Shown piece after piece: positions 1 through 9,458 of a stretch of DNA of 64,000 nucleotides (position 1 is its first letter; every line of letters starts with the position of its first letter). The stretch lies in NCBI GenBank assembly GCA_000828075.3, contig JXCB02000033.1, forward strand, positions 467,428 through 531,427. Reading direction: 5' to 3'. The stretch is from Tolypothrix campylonemoides VB511288 (GTDB taxonomy: Bacteria > Cyanobacteriota > Cyanobacteriia > Cyanobacteriales > Nostocaceae). Below the pieces are notes generated by a model. The model had not been told where the DNA came from. It made no database searches and was given only the letters and a program-made list of their open reading frames with translations. Position numbers and translations under genes: made by a program.

Positions 1-168
1 CAGTTATCAGTTATCAGTTATCAGTTATCAGTTTCATCGCTTAGAGGGGGAAACACCACACCAAGAGCACCGTTCGTCGTCAGACGTGCCGTAGGCATAG
101 GCGTTGGTGGCGGGTCGCGCATCCCCCACCATACGCACTGCGGCTGGTACTGTTCACTGTTCACTGTT
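1..168. repeat. Short tandem repeats downstream of menD
   Basis: The window opens with about four copies of the 7-nt unit CAGTTAT, and the stretch ends with TGTTCACTGTTCACTG just before the menD stop. The middle resembles dispersed intergenic repeat sequence. No ORF or RNA gene is visible here. Confidence 0.7.
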
Positions 169-2115
169 TTAACTTAAACCTACTGAAAATTTCCCTAAAT
201 TCTCCTTGCGCCATTTGGCATTTGCTTTGCGATTTGTCCGCAACTCTAAAACCCGAATTCCCTGAGTTGGAAGTGGGTTTAATCTTGAAAGCAAGTGCTT
301 CCAAGAGGTGATCAATTCATATTCAACACCATAAGTAGCACATAATTGAGCGAAATCAATATCTTGCGGAGTTGCAAAAAATTCTTCAAATGGTGGGTCA
401 AATTTGGAAATGGGTAACATTTCAAAAATTCCACCACCATTGTTGTTGATTAACACAATGGTGAGATGTCCGACAAACTTATTTCTGATTAAAAATCCAT
501 TGGTGTCGTGCAATAAGGCTAGATCACCTGTCAACATCACACTGCTTTGATGGCGATGGGCAATTCCCAAAGCGGTGGACAATGTGCCATCAATGCCATT
601 CGCACCTCGGTTGAAAAAGGGTTGCACTTCTGAGTGACTTGGTTTCCAGAAAAATTCAACATCCCGCACGGGCATACTGTTGGCAATAAAAATGGGTGTT
701 TTTGGTGGTAAAGTCTCAGAAAGTAACCAGGCAGCTTTACCTTCAAATAACTCCTCTGTTGTTGCCAGTGTTTGGTCAACAGCTGCCCTAACTTTTGCTT
801 CTACTGCACACCAGAGTTGGAGATACTTAGAAGATGAGGGGGATGAGGGGGATGAGGGAGGGAGGGAGGGAGGGAGTGAGGGAGATGAGGAGGATGAGGA
901 GTATGAGGGAGGGAGGGAGTGAGGGAGTGAGGGAGATGAGGGAGAAACTCCTAATTTTGAATTTTGTGCCTCCTCCGGAGGAGTTTCACTAACGCGCAGC
1001 GTGTCCGCAGGACATATTTTGAATTTTGAATTTTGACATCTGCCCAATTCTTCTATAGTTATCCGTAGGTGAGTTGTTCTCCCGTGCAGAGGGTCGAGGT
1101 TTTGGTCGCTTGGGTCAATGATCCAGCGTCGCGCTTGGGTGGAAGTTAACCAGTTACGTAATTCTTTACTGGTGGGCAATTCCCCAATTTGAATGACTAC
1201 GTCTGGTGTTAGCTGTTTTGCCAATTCCTGATTCCGCAATATGAGGTCATAGGTGGAAATAATATGAGGATTGAGATCAGCGTAGTTTCGCACTGGAGAA
1301 AGTCCCTCTGCCAAGACGGGGAATTTTAGGGTTTTGGAGAGTTGAGCGATCGCACTACAATATTCCTGTGGTCTTTGCGGTTGGGCAACACCAGCAATGA
1401 TGATTCCTCGATCAAATTTTAACCACTCTTGCAAAAAGGGAGGTGAGGAGATCGGCACATGGATAGATGCGGTAATGGTTGTTATATGAGAAAAGAAGTC
1501 TTCTAGGTCAAATTGGGACTGTAACAATTGTAGAGATGTTGTCTGCAACTCTCCATTGGGGATGGGTGCAAGGGGGTCCCGAAAGGGAAAATTGAGATGT
1601 ACTGGTCCAGGTACAGAAGTTTGTGAACGTTCCCACGCATGAACCATGATTTGCCGTAGATAAGCAAGCATTGCCATGTCCACGGAGGGAATAGCTAACT
1701 CTGTTTGCCAGTTTGGGTAATTGCCGTATAATTTTAACTGGTCTATAGTTTGCCCAGAGTGGCAATCTCGCAATTCTGCTGGTCTATCAGTGGTAAACAG
1801 CAACAGAGGTATGCGACTTTCTTTAGCTTCAATTACCGCTGGGTAAAAATTCGCTCCCGCTGTCCCAGAAGTGCAAATAACTACCGTGGGGCGTCCGGTT
1901 GCTTTGGCTTGACCCAAGGCAAAAAAGGCTGCAGAACGTTCATCAAGAATCGAAATTGCTTGAATATCGGGTGATTGTTGGGCAAAGGCGACTGCTAGAG
2001 GTGTGGAACGGGAACCCGGACAAATCACGACACAAGTCAATCCTAGGCGCTTTAATGTCTCGGCTGCAATAGACGCCCATACAGTATTAATGTTTCTAAA
2101 ATCAATTGTCATCAA
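169..2115 (-). CDS. menD: MenD, SEPHCHC synthase with an in-frame repeat insertion
   Basis: Thiamine-diphosphate enzyme that condenses 2-oxoglutarate and isochorismate in menaquinone/phylloquinone synthesis, which supplies the photosystem I quinone. The N-terminal half carries the motif CPGSRSTPLA and the segment ILDERSAAFFALG. The C-terminal half has the ThDP/Mg-binding region starting TGDLALLHDTNG and ending INNNGGGIFEMLP. At 648 aa it is about 70 aa longer than expected. The excess is one Ser/Pro-rich block (about residues 360-429) lying between the central and C-terminal ThDP domains. The start may be Met1 or Met2. It is divergent from folB. The reading frame is intact through the repeat, so I infer that the enzyme still works. 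Confidence 0.93.
   Translation of the reverse strand: MMTIDFRNINTVWASIAAETLKRLGLTCVVICPGSRSTPLAVAFAQQSPDIQAISILDERSAAFFALGQAKATGRPTVVICTSGTAGANFYPAVIEAKESRIPLLLFTTDRPAELRDCHSGQTIDQLKLYGNYPNWQTELAIPSVDMAMLAYLRQIMVHAWERSQTSVPGPVHLNFPFRDPLAPIPNGELQTTSLQLLQSQFDLEDFFSHITTITASIHVPISSPPFLQEWLKFDRGIIIAGVAQPQRPQEYCSAIAQLSKTLKFPVLAEGLSPVRNYADLNPHIISTYDLILRNQELAKQLTPDVVIQIGELPTSKELRNWLTSTQARRWIIDPSDQNLDPLHGRTTHLRITIEELGRCQNSKFKICPADTLRVSETPPEEAQNSKLGVSPSSPSLPHSLPPSYSSSSSSPSLPPSLPPSSPSSPSSSKYLQLWCAVEAKVRAAVDQTLATTEELFEGKAAWLLSETLPPKTPIFIANSMPVRDVEFFWKPSHSEVQPFFNRGANGIDGTLSTALGIAHRHQSSVMLTGDLALLHDTNGFLIRNKFVGHLTIVLINNNGGGIFEMLPISKFDPPFEEFFATPQDIDFAQLCATYGVEYELITSWKHLLSRLNPLPTQGIRVLELRTNRKANAKWRKENLGKFSVGLS
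829..1038. repeat. Low-complexity repeat inserted in menD
   Basis: About 210 bp made of GAGGGAG/GATGAG-type G-rich units, a CTCCTCCGGAGGAG palindrome, a block ACGCGCAGCGTGTCCGC and repeated TTTTGAA. All these units also occur in intergenic DNA in this window (for example near 2909, 25330, 47340 and 60900). The length is a multiple of three and it is read as Ser/Pro-rich protein inside menD. Confidence 0.75.
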
Positions 2116-2266
2116 CCTTGAAAGTCCAAAAGTTCTAAGTCTTGAATTCTGAGATTGGGTGTTGACCGCATTCTCTGGTATATTTCAACCAACTTTCCTA
2201 TGGTAGATGAATCAACAAATCCAAGGCGTTGCTAAAGACTAAAAGTACTCACTCGGGACTATTTTT

Positions 2267-2641
2267 ATGGACTGCATTCATTTAAGGAAAATTCGCGGCT
2301 ATGGCTACACCGGGTATCTGCAAGAAGAACAGGTGCTAGGACAATGGTTTGAGGTGGATCTGAGGTTATGGCTGGATCTCTCAAAAGCTGCTGAAACCGA
2401 CGCGATAGAAGATACTCTCGATTACCGTAGTGTCATCACCTTGGTGCAAAATCTGCTGAAGACATCAAAGTTTTCATTGATAGAACGGTTAGCAGCCACC
2501 ATTGCAAATTCTATTTTGGCGTCAAGCGATCGCGTGGTACAAGTTCAAGTTGTTTTGAGTAAACCTGCTGCACCCATCCCAGACTTTGGTGGCGAAATCA
2601 GCATTGAACTGACTAAAACTAAGCCTAACTCTAATGCCTGA
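2267..2641 (+). CDS. folB: Dihydroneopterin aldolase (FolB)
   Basis: Cleaves 7,8-dihydroneopterin to 6-hydroxymethyl-dihydropterin and glycolaldehyde in folate synthesis. The 124-aa length is normal for the family. Family features seen are an early GYTGYL segment followed by EEQ, the central DTLDYRSV segment, the conserved LIERLA motif, and a C-terminal KPAAPIP segment carrying the expected catalytic Lys. It is transcribed divergently from menD, with about 150 bp between the two starts. No partner gene of the folate pathway is adjacent. Confidence 0.9.
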   Translation: MDCIHLRKIRGYGYTGYLQEEQVLGQWFEVDLRLWLDLSKAAETDAIEDTLDYRSVITLVQNLLKTSKFSLIERLAATIANSILASSDRVVQVQVVLSKPAAPIPDFGGEISIELTKTKPNSNA

Positions 2642-2709
2642 AGCCCAGGATTGATATTCTATGCTGTAAATATCTGGCACTCCTTCTCTAACCCTCCCCA
2701 TTTGTAAGT

Positions 2710-2865
2710 CTACGGTGTACACACAAGTCATCAAATGATTCAAAATTCCTTAAGAACCTCACCCTGTCCTGTCGGGCATTTCTCTGGGAAATTCGGAGAG
2801 GGAAAGATTTTGGCGCAGCTAAAAGCGAGGGTGAGGTTTTGAGCGATCCGCTGTGTACACTGTAG
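2710..2865. repeat. MITE-like nested inverted repeat
   Basis: In the 353-bp gap between folB and the patatin gene, CTACGGTGTACACA (2710-2723) is matched by its reverse complement at 2852-2865 with one mismatch. Inside it AACCTCACCCT (2755-2765) is matched perfectly by AGGGTGAGGTT (2828-2838). No convincing ORF lies within. It looks like a small non-autonomous element or a structured intergenic repeat. Confidence 0.55.
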
Positions 2866-2994
2866 ATTTGTAAGCAAGATTTGTAAGCAGGGAAACAAAT
2901 TTTCTACAACGCGTAGCGTGTCCGTCCCTCCTCCGAAGGACTCAGCACTCAGTCGTGCCGCACCGCGAGGGACGAGAGAAAAGGTCACTTGATA

Positions 2995-4185
2995 CTAATG
3001 ATTAATCTGATTAATCTGCAAAAATTTTTGTAGTAGCGCTTGTATTTCCGGTTGCTTAATATAAAAATCTGCCGCTTCGATTAAATTATTGATATTCTGT
3101 TCGCTGACATCATCAATGTCATCGCTCAAGCGTTTGCCAGTTAACTCCCTATCAAGTTTAAATTGCAATCGCAAATGACGCTGATCAATGATCTGGCTGG
3201 TAATATACTCGTAAACGTCTGATGAAGCATCAAACAAGACATCCACAACTGGTTGTGCCCATTGTAGAAGACCCCATTGTTGAACTTTTTCAAATGGGAT
3301 GACCCGCGTAGCATCGCCTGTTCCTATAGAAAGAACAGTAATTTCTTCCAATGAATGACCCAATCTTAGCGCTTCGGCAACGGCACAACTAGAGGGATTA
3401 TTGGCAGCGACAGCGCCATCAATGGCAGAGTATATAGTTTGAATTGAATAAGTTGAGGTGTCGTCAGGTATCTCGACCCAGGGTGCATCTACCAACGCTT
3501 GTCGATTTGATCCCACATACCTTGTAATAGTGCGAGATTGTCCACTACCTGTGCCACTTTTGATGCTTAAAAGCTTGCCATTATATATATCTACAGTTGA
3601 GGATGCTTGCTCATCTAAAGTGATACTGTCTATTGTCGCCTTTTGAACTTTTCCATCTATTCTCTTGTCTAGTTTATGGGCTGGGAAATAAGTTGGAGCA
3701 GATGCTGAACAAACGCACGCCTCCCACAGAGGAACATTATTATAACCTTTGTCTTTACGCCAGCTTTTAAAAATAATTGGTTCCCGCTCAATCGTGTCAT
3801 AAGAAACAATTAATAGTAACGGCGAAGCCACATCACACAGTTTTGTCTCCCCACAAATTTCTTTCAGAACTTGAATCAAGCCCTTGTCTGAATATTTAGG
3901 AGCAGAAAAACCATACCTCAGAAGTAATGGAATTCTCTGTGGCGAAAAACGCTTTTGGTAAGGAAAGAGTATTGTACCGTTTTGCTTGTAAAATTCAACA
4001 ATTTCTTCACTTCTGCATCCTTTGGCAATTGTTGCTGCTAAAATTGCCCCTGTAGAAGTACCAGCAATTAAGTTAAAATACTCTTTCAAAGGTTGATTTA
4101 TTTGCTGTTCAATCTCTGCCAGTATCTTTGCTCCAATGACTCCCCGAATCCCCCCACCATCTAAGCTCAAAATCCGAAAAGGCAT
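2995..4185 (-). CDS. Patatin-like phospholipase with inserted domain
   Basis: Predicted lipid acyl hydrolase with a Ser-Asp dyad. Visible motifs are the oxyanion loop DGGGIRG (residues 9-15), the nucleophile elbow GTSTG (42-46, Ser44) and the catalytic Asp in DGAVAANN (Asp256). Between PTYFPAH (about 164-170) and that Asp motif sits an extra segment of about 75 residues with a GTGSGQSRTI core, which is not part of a minimal patatin domain and resembles small beta-rich repeats of phage structural proteins (recalled, not searched). There is no signal peptide, so it is probably cytosolic. A monocistronic gene is likely. Confidence 0.88.
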   Translation of the reverse strand: MPFRILSLDGGGIRGVIGAKILAEIEQQINQPLKEYFNLIAGTSTGAILAATIAKGCRSEEIVEFYKQNGTILFPYQKRFSPQRIPLLLRYGFSAPKYSDKGLIQVLKEICGETKLCDVASPLLLIVSYDTIEREPIIFKSWRKDKGYNNVPLWEACVCSASAPTYFPAHKLDKRIDGKVQKATIDSITLDEQASSTVDIYNGKLLSIKSGTGSGQSRTITRYVGSNRQALVDAPWVEIPDDTSTYSIQTIYSAIDGAVAANNPSSCAVAEALRLGHSLEEITVLSIGTGDATRVIPFEKVQQWGLLQWAQPVVDVLFDASSDVYEYITSQIIDQRHLRLQFKLDRELTGKRLSDDIDDVSEQNINNLIEAADFYIKQPEIQALLQKFLQINQINH

Positions 4186-4396
4186 AGTTTTCTCAATCCT
4201 CGATTATTTGAATTTGATTTTATTATGTTTTTATTATAAATAAACATTATGAAATTATCCAGAGATGAATATCATATTTGAATATTTAATGAGTTAAAAT
4301 ATCATTAACATTAACATTAACATTTTCTATTGCTGCTAAACTTTAAGTAGTGATAACAAAAGAAAAAACCTTGGCTAAAAATATATAAATATTGTT

Positions 4397-4954
4397 ATGG
4401 AAAAAACAGAAAAACAAAAAATGCTGGCAGGCGAACTATACCTTGGTTTCGATGCAGAATTAGTTGCCGAAAGAAACTTCGCACTTCGTCTACTAAGAAT
4501 GTATAACTCCACAACAGAAGAACAACAGGAGGAGCGCTTCCAAATTCTACAGGAATTATTTGGTCAAGTGGGACAAAATGTGACAATTCTGCCGCCATTG
4601 CACTGTGATTATGGTAAAAATATTTATGCAGGCGACGGATTGTATATGAATTATGGCTGTGTGATTTTAGACTGCAATACAGTTCATATTGGCGATAATG
4701 TATTGTGCGCTTCTTACGTTCAAATTTACACGGCATATCACCCGACAGACCCAGAAACTCGCCTTTCTGGTAGAGAACTTGCTGCTCCAATTAGAATTGG
4801 TAATAACGTCTGGATTGGCGGTGGAGCAATTATTTGTCCTGGTGTCACAATTGGCGATAATACGACTATTGGTGCTGGTAGTGTCGTTGTGAAAGATATC
4901 CCTGCAAATGTTGTTGCTGTTGGTAATCCCTGTAGAGTTATTCGGGAATTGTAA
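4397..4954 (+). CDS. Sugar O-acetyltransferase (maltose/galactoside type)
   Basis: Acetyl-CoA-dependent O-acetyltransferase of the LacA/Maa branch of the left-handed beta-helix family. The N-terminal helix region has the typical [11 protein letters not shown] segment. The rest shows hexapeptide repeats, including [20 protein letters not shown] and [20 protein letters not shown]. The catalytic His is expected in the AYHPTDP segment. Its length of 185 aa is normal. The in vivo acceptor sugar cannot be told from sequence. It stands alone, divergent from the patatin gene across about 210 bp of AT-rich DNA. Confidence 0.9.
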   Translation: MEKTEKQKMLAGELYLGFDAELVAERNFALRLLRMYNSTTEEQQEERFQILQELFGQVGQNVTILPPLHCDYGKNIYAGDGLYMNYGCVILDCNTVHIGDNVLCASYVQIYTAYHPTDPETRLSGRELAAPIRIGNNVWIGGGAIICPGVTIGDNTTIGAGSVVVKDIPANVVAVGNPCRVIREL

Positions 4955-5054
4955 TTTTTAGCTAACAACAGTTGTTCCTAATTACGGTATTACAATATTC
5001 TGAGAATTGGCACAGATAAATATACTTTAATAGTGAAATAATGAGGGAAAACGT

Positions 5055-5412
5055 ATGTTTGAGCGTATAACATTTGGTCCACAAATAATGAGTGGACGCG
5101 CTTGCATTCGCGGGATGCGGATTACGGTTTCCCTAGTGCTGAACTTGGTTGCCAGTGGTATGAGTGTTGAGGAGATTCTCAAGGCTTATACCAATTCTGT
5201 ATGAAGATGCGCTCAAATATATGAGCAACGAACCACAAAGAGCGCGAAGGACACAAAGAAAGAAAGAAGAAGTCAAGAAAATTTGGCGCAGCCTCACAAA
5301 GAAATGGTATTATCCGTATTTGGAAGCAGAAGATATCAACGCCTGTCTTAAGTATGCCGCATTCTTAGCTAGCGAGGGCAGCAAGCACAAAACATTTTGC
5401 GTCGGTACCTGA
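5055..5412 (+). pseudogene. DUF433 antitoxin-like gene, interrupted
   Basis: The first 44 codons from ATG 5055 (MFERITFGPQ, then SGRACIRGMRITVS and VEEILKAY) are a clear DUF433 N-terminus. The frame then runs into TGA at 5202-5204. The missing C-terminal part (YPYLEAEDINACLKYAAF) appears in another frame near 5310-5412. Between the halves are about 120 bp containing a CACAAAGAGCGCGAAGGACA-type repeat also found in intergenic DNA (63895-63926). DUF433 proteins are usually antitoxins for PIN-like toxins, and no toxin gene is adjacent here. I infer inactivation by repeat insertion. Confidence 0.75.
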
Positions 5413-5456
5413 GCCTGAACGCGGGATAATAGAATTCTGCGCTACTTCCTCAAACT

Positions 5457-6392
5457 ATGACTATCATCGTCTTCGGCAGCATCAATATAGACTTGGTAGC
5501 AACAGCACCTCGGTTACCCGTTGCAGGAGAAACGCTGCTGGGACGAGATTTTTTCAAAGCACCAGGCGGTAAAGGTGCAAATCAAGCAGTTGCATCAGCC
5601 CGGCTGGGAATTCCAACTTACATGGTGGGACGTGTAGGCGCAGATAGTTTTGGTACAGAACTCGTCAACTCTCTGCAAGCATCGGATGTGCAAACTGAGA
5701 ACGTGTTTGTGGATGAAACTGTAAGCTCTGGTGTTGCCATGATCACTGTAGATATGAGGGGTGAAAATCAAATTCTTGTCATTCCTGGTGCCAATGGGCG
5801 CGTCAATCAGGAAGATGTGCAAAGATTATCACGCTTGTTACCAGAAGCAACTGCACTACTTTTACAATTTGAAATCCCTATCTCTGCCGTTGTTGCAGCT
5901 GCCAAAGCCGCACGAGAAGCGGGAGTCACAGTCATTCTCGACCCAGCACCCGTACAGTCTCATGTACCAGATGAACTTTACCCATTGGTAGATATTATCA
6001 CACCGAATGAGGTGGAAGCAGCGCAGCTCGTAGGTTTTCCCGTCGATGGAGAAGAATCGGCAACAAAAGCAGCTGCTGTATTACGACAACGGGGTGTGAA
6101 AAATGCGATCGCCAAACTGGGAGCAAAAGGTGTTTTCTGTGCCACTCAAGAGGAAAGCTTTTTTATACCTAGTTTTCCAGTTCATACTGTTGATACAACT
6201 GCTGCAGGAGATGCATTTAATGGTGGTTTAGCTGCAGCGCTTCATGAAGGACTCTCTTTGCGTCAAGCAGTAGTTTGGGGTGCAGCAGCTGGTGCTTTGG
6301 CTGCAACGAAACCAGGGGCGCAACCTTCGCTTCCGGATAGGATAACGTTTGATGCGTTTCTCAAACAGCAGGGAGTATGTGAATTAGTATAA
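5457..6392 (+). CDS. rbsK: Ribokinase (PfkB family)
   Basis: Phosphorylates D-ribose to ribose 5-phosphate with ATP. The N-terminal PfkB signature GGKGANQAVASARLG follows a GSINIDLV start. The C-terminal signature DTTAAGDAFNGGLAAAL contains the catalytic Asp and the anion hole. The 311-aa length is normal. No ribose transporter or rbs regulator is nearby, so it may act in salvage of nucleoside-derived ribose. The next gene begins 18 bp downstream on the same strand, so the two may be co-transcribed. Confidence 0.92.
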   Translation: MTIIVFGSINIDLVATAPRLPVAGETLLGRDFFKAPGGKGANQAVASARLGIPTYMVGRVGADSFGTELVNSLQASDVQTENVFVDETVSSGVAMITVDMRGENQILVIPGANGRVNQEDVQRLSRLLPEATALLLQFEIPISAVVAAAKAAREAGVTVILDPAPVQSHVPDELYPLVDIITPNEVEAAQLVGFPVDGEESATKAAAVLRQRGVKNAIAKLGAKGVFCATQEESFFIPSFPVHTVDTTAAGDAFNGGLAAALHEGLSLRQAVVWGAAAGALAATKPGAQPSLPDRITFDAFLKQQGVCELV

Positions 6393-6410
6393 GTTAATAT
6401 AATGTAATTT

Positions 6411-6947
6411 ATGAATAGTGCAATTGACCTCCAGAGGCTCTTGGCTGATTCCCCTATCGGCACTCTATTACCTGCGATCGCTCAAATTAACCTTCCTCAC
6501 TGGTGGTTAGCAGGTGGTGCTGTACGAAATACTGTTTGGAGACAGATCTTTGGCGATAACTGTAAATTAATCATCAAAGATTTTGATATTGCATTTTTTG
6601 ATACACAGGGAGACCGTCCCCAAGAATTAGCAGCCAAGACAACCCTCACAGAACAATTTCCTCATTACCTATTTGATGTCAAAAATCAAGCGAGTTTTGC
6701 TCGTTGGCGTTCTGGTCGCACAACATACACCAGCACAGAGGATGGCATTACAGACTGGTTGCACACTGCTACTGCTGTGGGTGTGAGGCTGGATGCACAA
6801 GGACAATGGCAATTTTTCACGCCTTATGGCTTGGATGATCTGTTTGCTGGCGTGATTCGACCCACACCAGCACATACCAATAACCCAGATGCAGAACGCA
6901 AGGCGGCTGAGTTTTTGCAAAAATGTCCTTGTTTGAGACTCGCATAA
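6411..6947 (+). CDS. Nucleotidyltransferase-fold protein (NTP_transf_6 type)
   Basis: 178-aa protein of the family usually named DUF925/NTP_transf_6, related to the nucleotidyltransferase superfamily. Seen are WWLAGGAVRNTVW (about residues 31-43), the acidic KDFDIAFFD segment in place of the metal-binding hDhDh pattern, and later DITDWLH-like and TPYGLDDLFAGVIRPTP segments. The substrate is unknown. It begins 18 bp after rbsK. The C-terminus ends AEFLQKCPCLRLA, perhaps slightly shorter than relatives. Confidence 0.75.
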   Translation: MNSAIDLQRLLADSPIGTLLPAIAQINLPHWWLAGGAVRNTVWRQIFGDNCKLIIKDFDIAFFDTQGDRPQELAAKTTLTEQFPHYLFDVKNQASFARWRSGRTTYTSTEDGITDWLHTATAVGVRLDAQGQWQFFTPYGLDDLFAGVIRPTPAHTNNPDAERKAAEFLQKCPCLRLA

Positions 6948-7070
6948 GTGGTTTTTGTTGATACAGCCGTTAGCAATGTAAAGACGCGCCGCCTCTCGTC
7001 TCTACACATCATCAAATCCCACTAAAAATCCTTAACTCAAGCGTATTATCTTATACTTATAGAAAACAGC

Positions 7071-9131
7071 TTAATTCGCCGCAGGTTGCGCTTCTTGATA
7101 AATGATTTCCTGAAATTGAATCACATCTTTATGTGGGTCAGCGTGAAAGACTTTAACTAACAGCTGTTCGCCCAACTTCACAGAACGTTTAAATAACATT
7201 GGCAACTGCAAGCCCAAATCTTCTAACAAAATAAGAGCTAAGCCACTGTCTTCTCTCAACCACATCAGGACTGTTGCTTCCCAAACTTCATCAGGATGAC
7301 GGCGTAGATACTCTAAAGCCCAATATCTATTCGTTTGCCGTTCTACCATTGTCACTTCTTGGGTGATTGAAGAGACGGTCATCATGACTTCTTTCAATTG
7401 TTCTGCGGAAAAGGGCAGAATTTCACCGCGTAGATGAGCTTTAAGTTGAAAGTGAGTGAGCAAATCACTATAGCGACGGATGGGGGAAGTGGCTTGGGTG
7501 TAAGTCTCTAAACCTAAACCAGCATGACGCACGGGGGTAATGCTCATTTCGCTCTTGGGCATACAACGCCGCATAGCACAGGCGCGGACAAACCCTGCTG
7601 GCAGCTGTAATAATTCCTGTTCAGGAGGTAATTCCGGCTGTGGCTGACCGCGAAAGGGTAACGGAATGTTATGCTTTTGACCGTAACGAGCAGCAACTTC
7701 ACCGGCAACAATCATCATTTCGGCTACCAATTGCCGTGCTGTAGAGTCTTCTAAGACTTCAATACTAATATCATCGCCTTTGACTTTGATCATTGCCTCG
7801 GGCATATTGATACTGATTGCTCCTTGGGCATACCGCCAAGTTTTCCGTCTTCGTGCCCAATTGGCGATCGCCGCAATTTCTGATTCCGCCTCTACGCCCA
7901 AATCCAACATTTCATCGACATCTTCGTAGGTCAGGCGATAAGTCGGTTTAATAAAACTTGGATGAATGCTATAATCTTGTACTGCTCCAGTGTCATCTAA
8001 AACAATCCCAAAACTCAGGGCACAACATACCTTTCCCTGCACCAAACTCATTGGTCCTGTTGCTAGAACCTCAGGGAACATAGGAACCATGCCTGTGGGC
8101 AAATAAACTGTACTGCCTCGCTTTCTCGCGTCTAAATCTAAGTCATCTTCTGGCATCAACCAACGCGTAGGATCAGCAATATGCACCCACAACCGCTCTC
8201 TACCATCGGGAAGTAATTCCCAACTTAGACCATCATCTATTTCGGTAGTACTTTCATCATCGATTGTATACACCTTCAGATGGGTCAGATCCGAGCGGTT
8301 GACATCTTGATCTGGCGGATGTGATTCCAATCGCTGTTGCGCCACTTCTAATACCTTGCTAGGAAATTGTACGGGAATTGACGAACGACGCACAAATAAG
8401 TTCTCATGCGGACTCCACCACCCCAAGTCTACTAACAATTGAAAGGCTCCTTGGGGGGTTGCTGGCCGTCCCAGCATATTCATCGTTTCCAAGACTAACG
8501 CTGGGGGAGGATAGGCGCGAGCTAAAGAGTCATAATTTAACCCCACACGTATAATATCGGCAAGTAGCGCCGCATATTTTTCCAGGGCTTCCAAGCGGTG
8601 GCGGTCGTGGCGTTGCCACTCTACTGGTTCACCCCTGAGCGCTTGTTCTACTCTAGCGAGAAATTCTTGCTGTCCCTTAGCTTTTAGCGCCTCTACCTCT
8701 AGCTGGTGTTTGCGTTCCGCTACTTGAGCAGCGGTCCGTGGCTCGTAAGCCTCTCCCTTCTGCTTAAAGTAAATTTTATCATCTGACAATAAATAATACG
8801 CGGCGTAGCGATGAGGTCCTTCTGATTCTGAAAACAGTAAATTTGCCATCTCGGCTGGCGTCACTGTTTCCCCACCTTCTACGAGTAATTCCCATGCCAC
8901 TTCTAAACTGGAGGGGTCTAAATAAGGCTTTACCTCCTCCAAAAACTCCGGGATCTGCGAAGGCTTGTAGGTTTGCCCTGTCACGTTATAGGTGATTTGC
9001 CGAGGTGCGAGACTGTGGGATTGACCCCGTTCATCTACCACAAACATACGAGCTTTCCCGTCTGGACGGTCTACTACACCCAAACGGCGATCGCTACCAA
9101 GTCGAAATTCAACTAGCGTCCCCTTCTCCAC
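7071..9131 (-). CDS. RNB-domain exoribonuclease (RNase II/R family)
   Basis: Processive 3'-5' exoribonuclease of 686 aa. The catalytic RNB domain shows the acidic motif TIDDESTTEIDDGLS and the segment ADPTRWLMPEDDLDLDARKR, then GSTVYLPTGMVPMFPE and, near the end, the conserved TSPIRRYSDLLTH. The last ~100 residues look like a divergent S1-type RNA-binding domain. The N-terminus has a small beta-rich region (MEKGTLVEFRLG). It lies 109 bp downstream of rpsR on the same strand, so it may be read through from the ribosomal genes. Cyanobacteria carry more than one RNB protein, and I cannot say which paralogue this is. Confidence 0.88.
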   Translation of the reverse strand: MEKGTLVEFRLGSDRRLGVVDRPDGKARMFVVDERGQSHSLAPRQITYNVTGQTYKPSQIPEFLEEVKPYLDPSSLEVAWELLVEGGETVTPAEMANLLFSESEGPHRYAAYYLLSDDKIYFKQKGEAYEPRTAAQVAERKHQLEVEALKAKGQQEFLARVEQALRGEPVEWQRHDRHRLEALEKYAALLADIIRVGLNYDSLARAYPPPALVLETMNMLGRPATPQGAFQLLVDLGWWSPHENLFVRRSSIPVQFPSKVLEVAQQRLESHPPDQDVNRSDLTHLKVYTIDDESTTEIDDGLSWELLPDGRERLWVHIADPTRWLMPEDDLDLDARKRGSTVYLPTGMVPMFPEVLATGPMSLVQGKVCCALSFGIVLDDTGAVQDYSIHPSFIKPTYRLTYEDVDEMLDLGVEAESEIAAIANWARRRKTWRYAQGAISINMPEAMIKVKGDDISIEVLEDSTARQLVAEMMIVAGEVAARYGQKHNIPLPFRGQPQPELPPEQELLQLPAGFVRACAMRRCMPKSEMSITPVRHAGLGLETYTQATSPIRRYSDLLTHFQLKAHLRGEILPFSAEQLKEVMMTVSSITQEVTMVERQTNRYWALEYLRRHPDEVWEATVLMWLREDSGLALILLEDLGLQLPMLFKRSVKLGEQLLVKVFHADPHKDVIQFQEIIYQEAQPAAN

Positions 9132-9240
9132 AAGCCTTGCAATTATAGATATGCGTGAATTTTGATTTTTGATTTTGCTGTTGAGTTACGAGTTAGGAGT
9201 AAATAACTCATCACTCTTAACTCATCACTCTTAACTATTA

Positions 9241-9456
9241 TTAGCCTTCCGCGTTGATAAACGGCAACAATGCCACAAGGCGAGCGCGTTTAATTGCTAA
9301 TGTCAAATCTCGCTGTTGCTGAGATGTCAGCCCAGTAATGCGCCGAGGTAGTATCTTACCCCGCTCGGTGACAAACTTACGCAACAAATCTACATCTTTG
9401 TAATCAATTGGTTCTCCCGGCTTAATCGGGGATAGACGACGACGGTAATAGCTCAT
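9241..9456 (-). CDS. rpsR: 30S ribosomal protein S18
   Basis: Small-subunit ribosomal protein that pairs with S6 on the platform. The 71-aa product shows the typical core [20 protein letters not shown] followed by [15 protein letters not shown] and a [11 protein letters not shown] end. The start ATG lies 2 bp after the rpmG stop, so the two genes form an operon. Confidence 0.98.
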   Translation of the reverse strand: MSYYRRRLSPIKPGEPIDYKDVDLLRKFVTERGKILPRRITGLTSQQQRDLTLAIKRARLVALLPFINAEG

Positions 9457-9458
9457 TT

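Noticed and set aside
2740-2988. 82-aa ORF on the minus strand
   Set aside because: It spans an inverted-repeat element and dispersed repeat sequence, with no protein-like composition or family motif.
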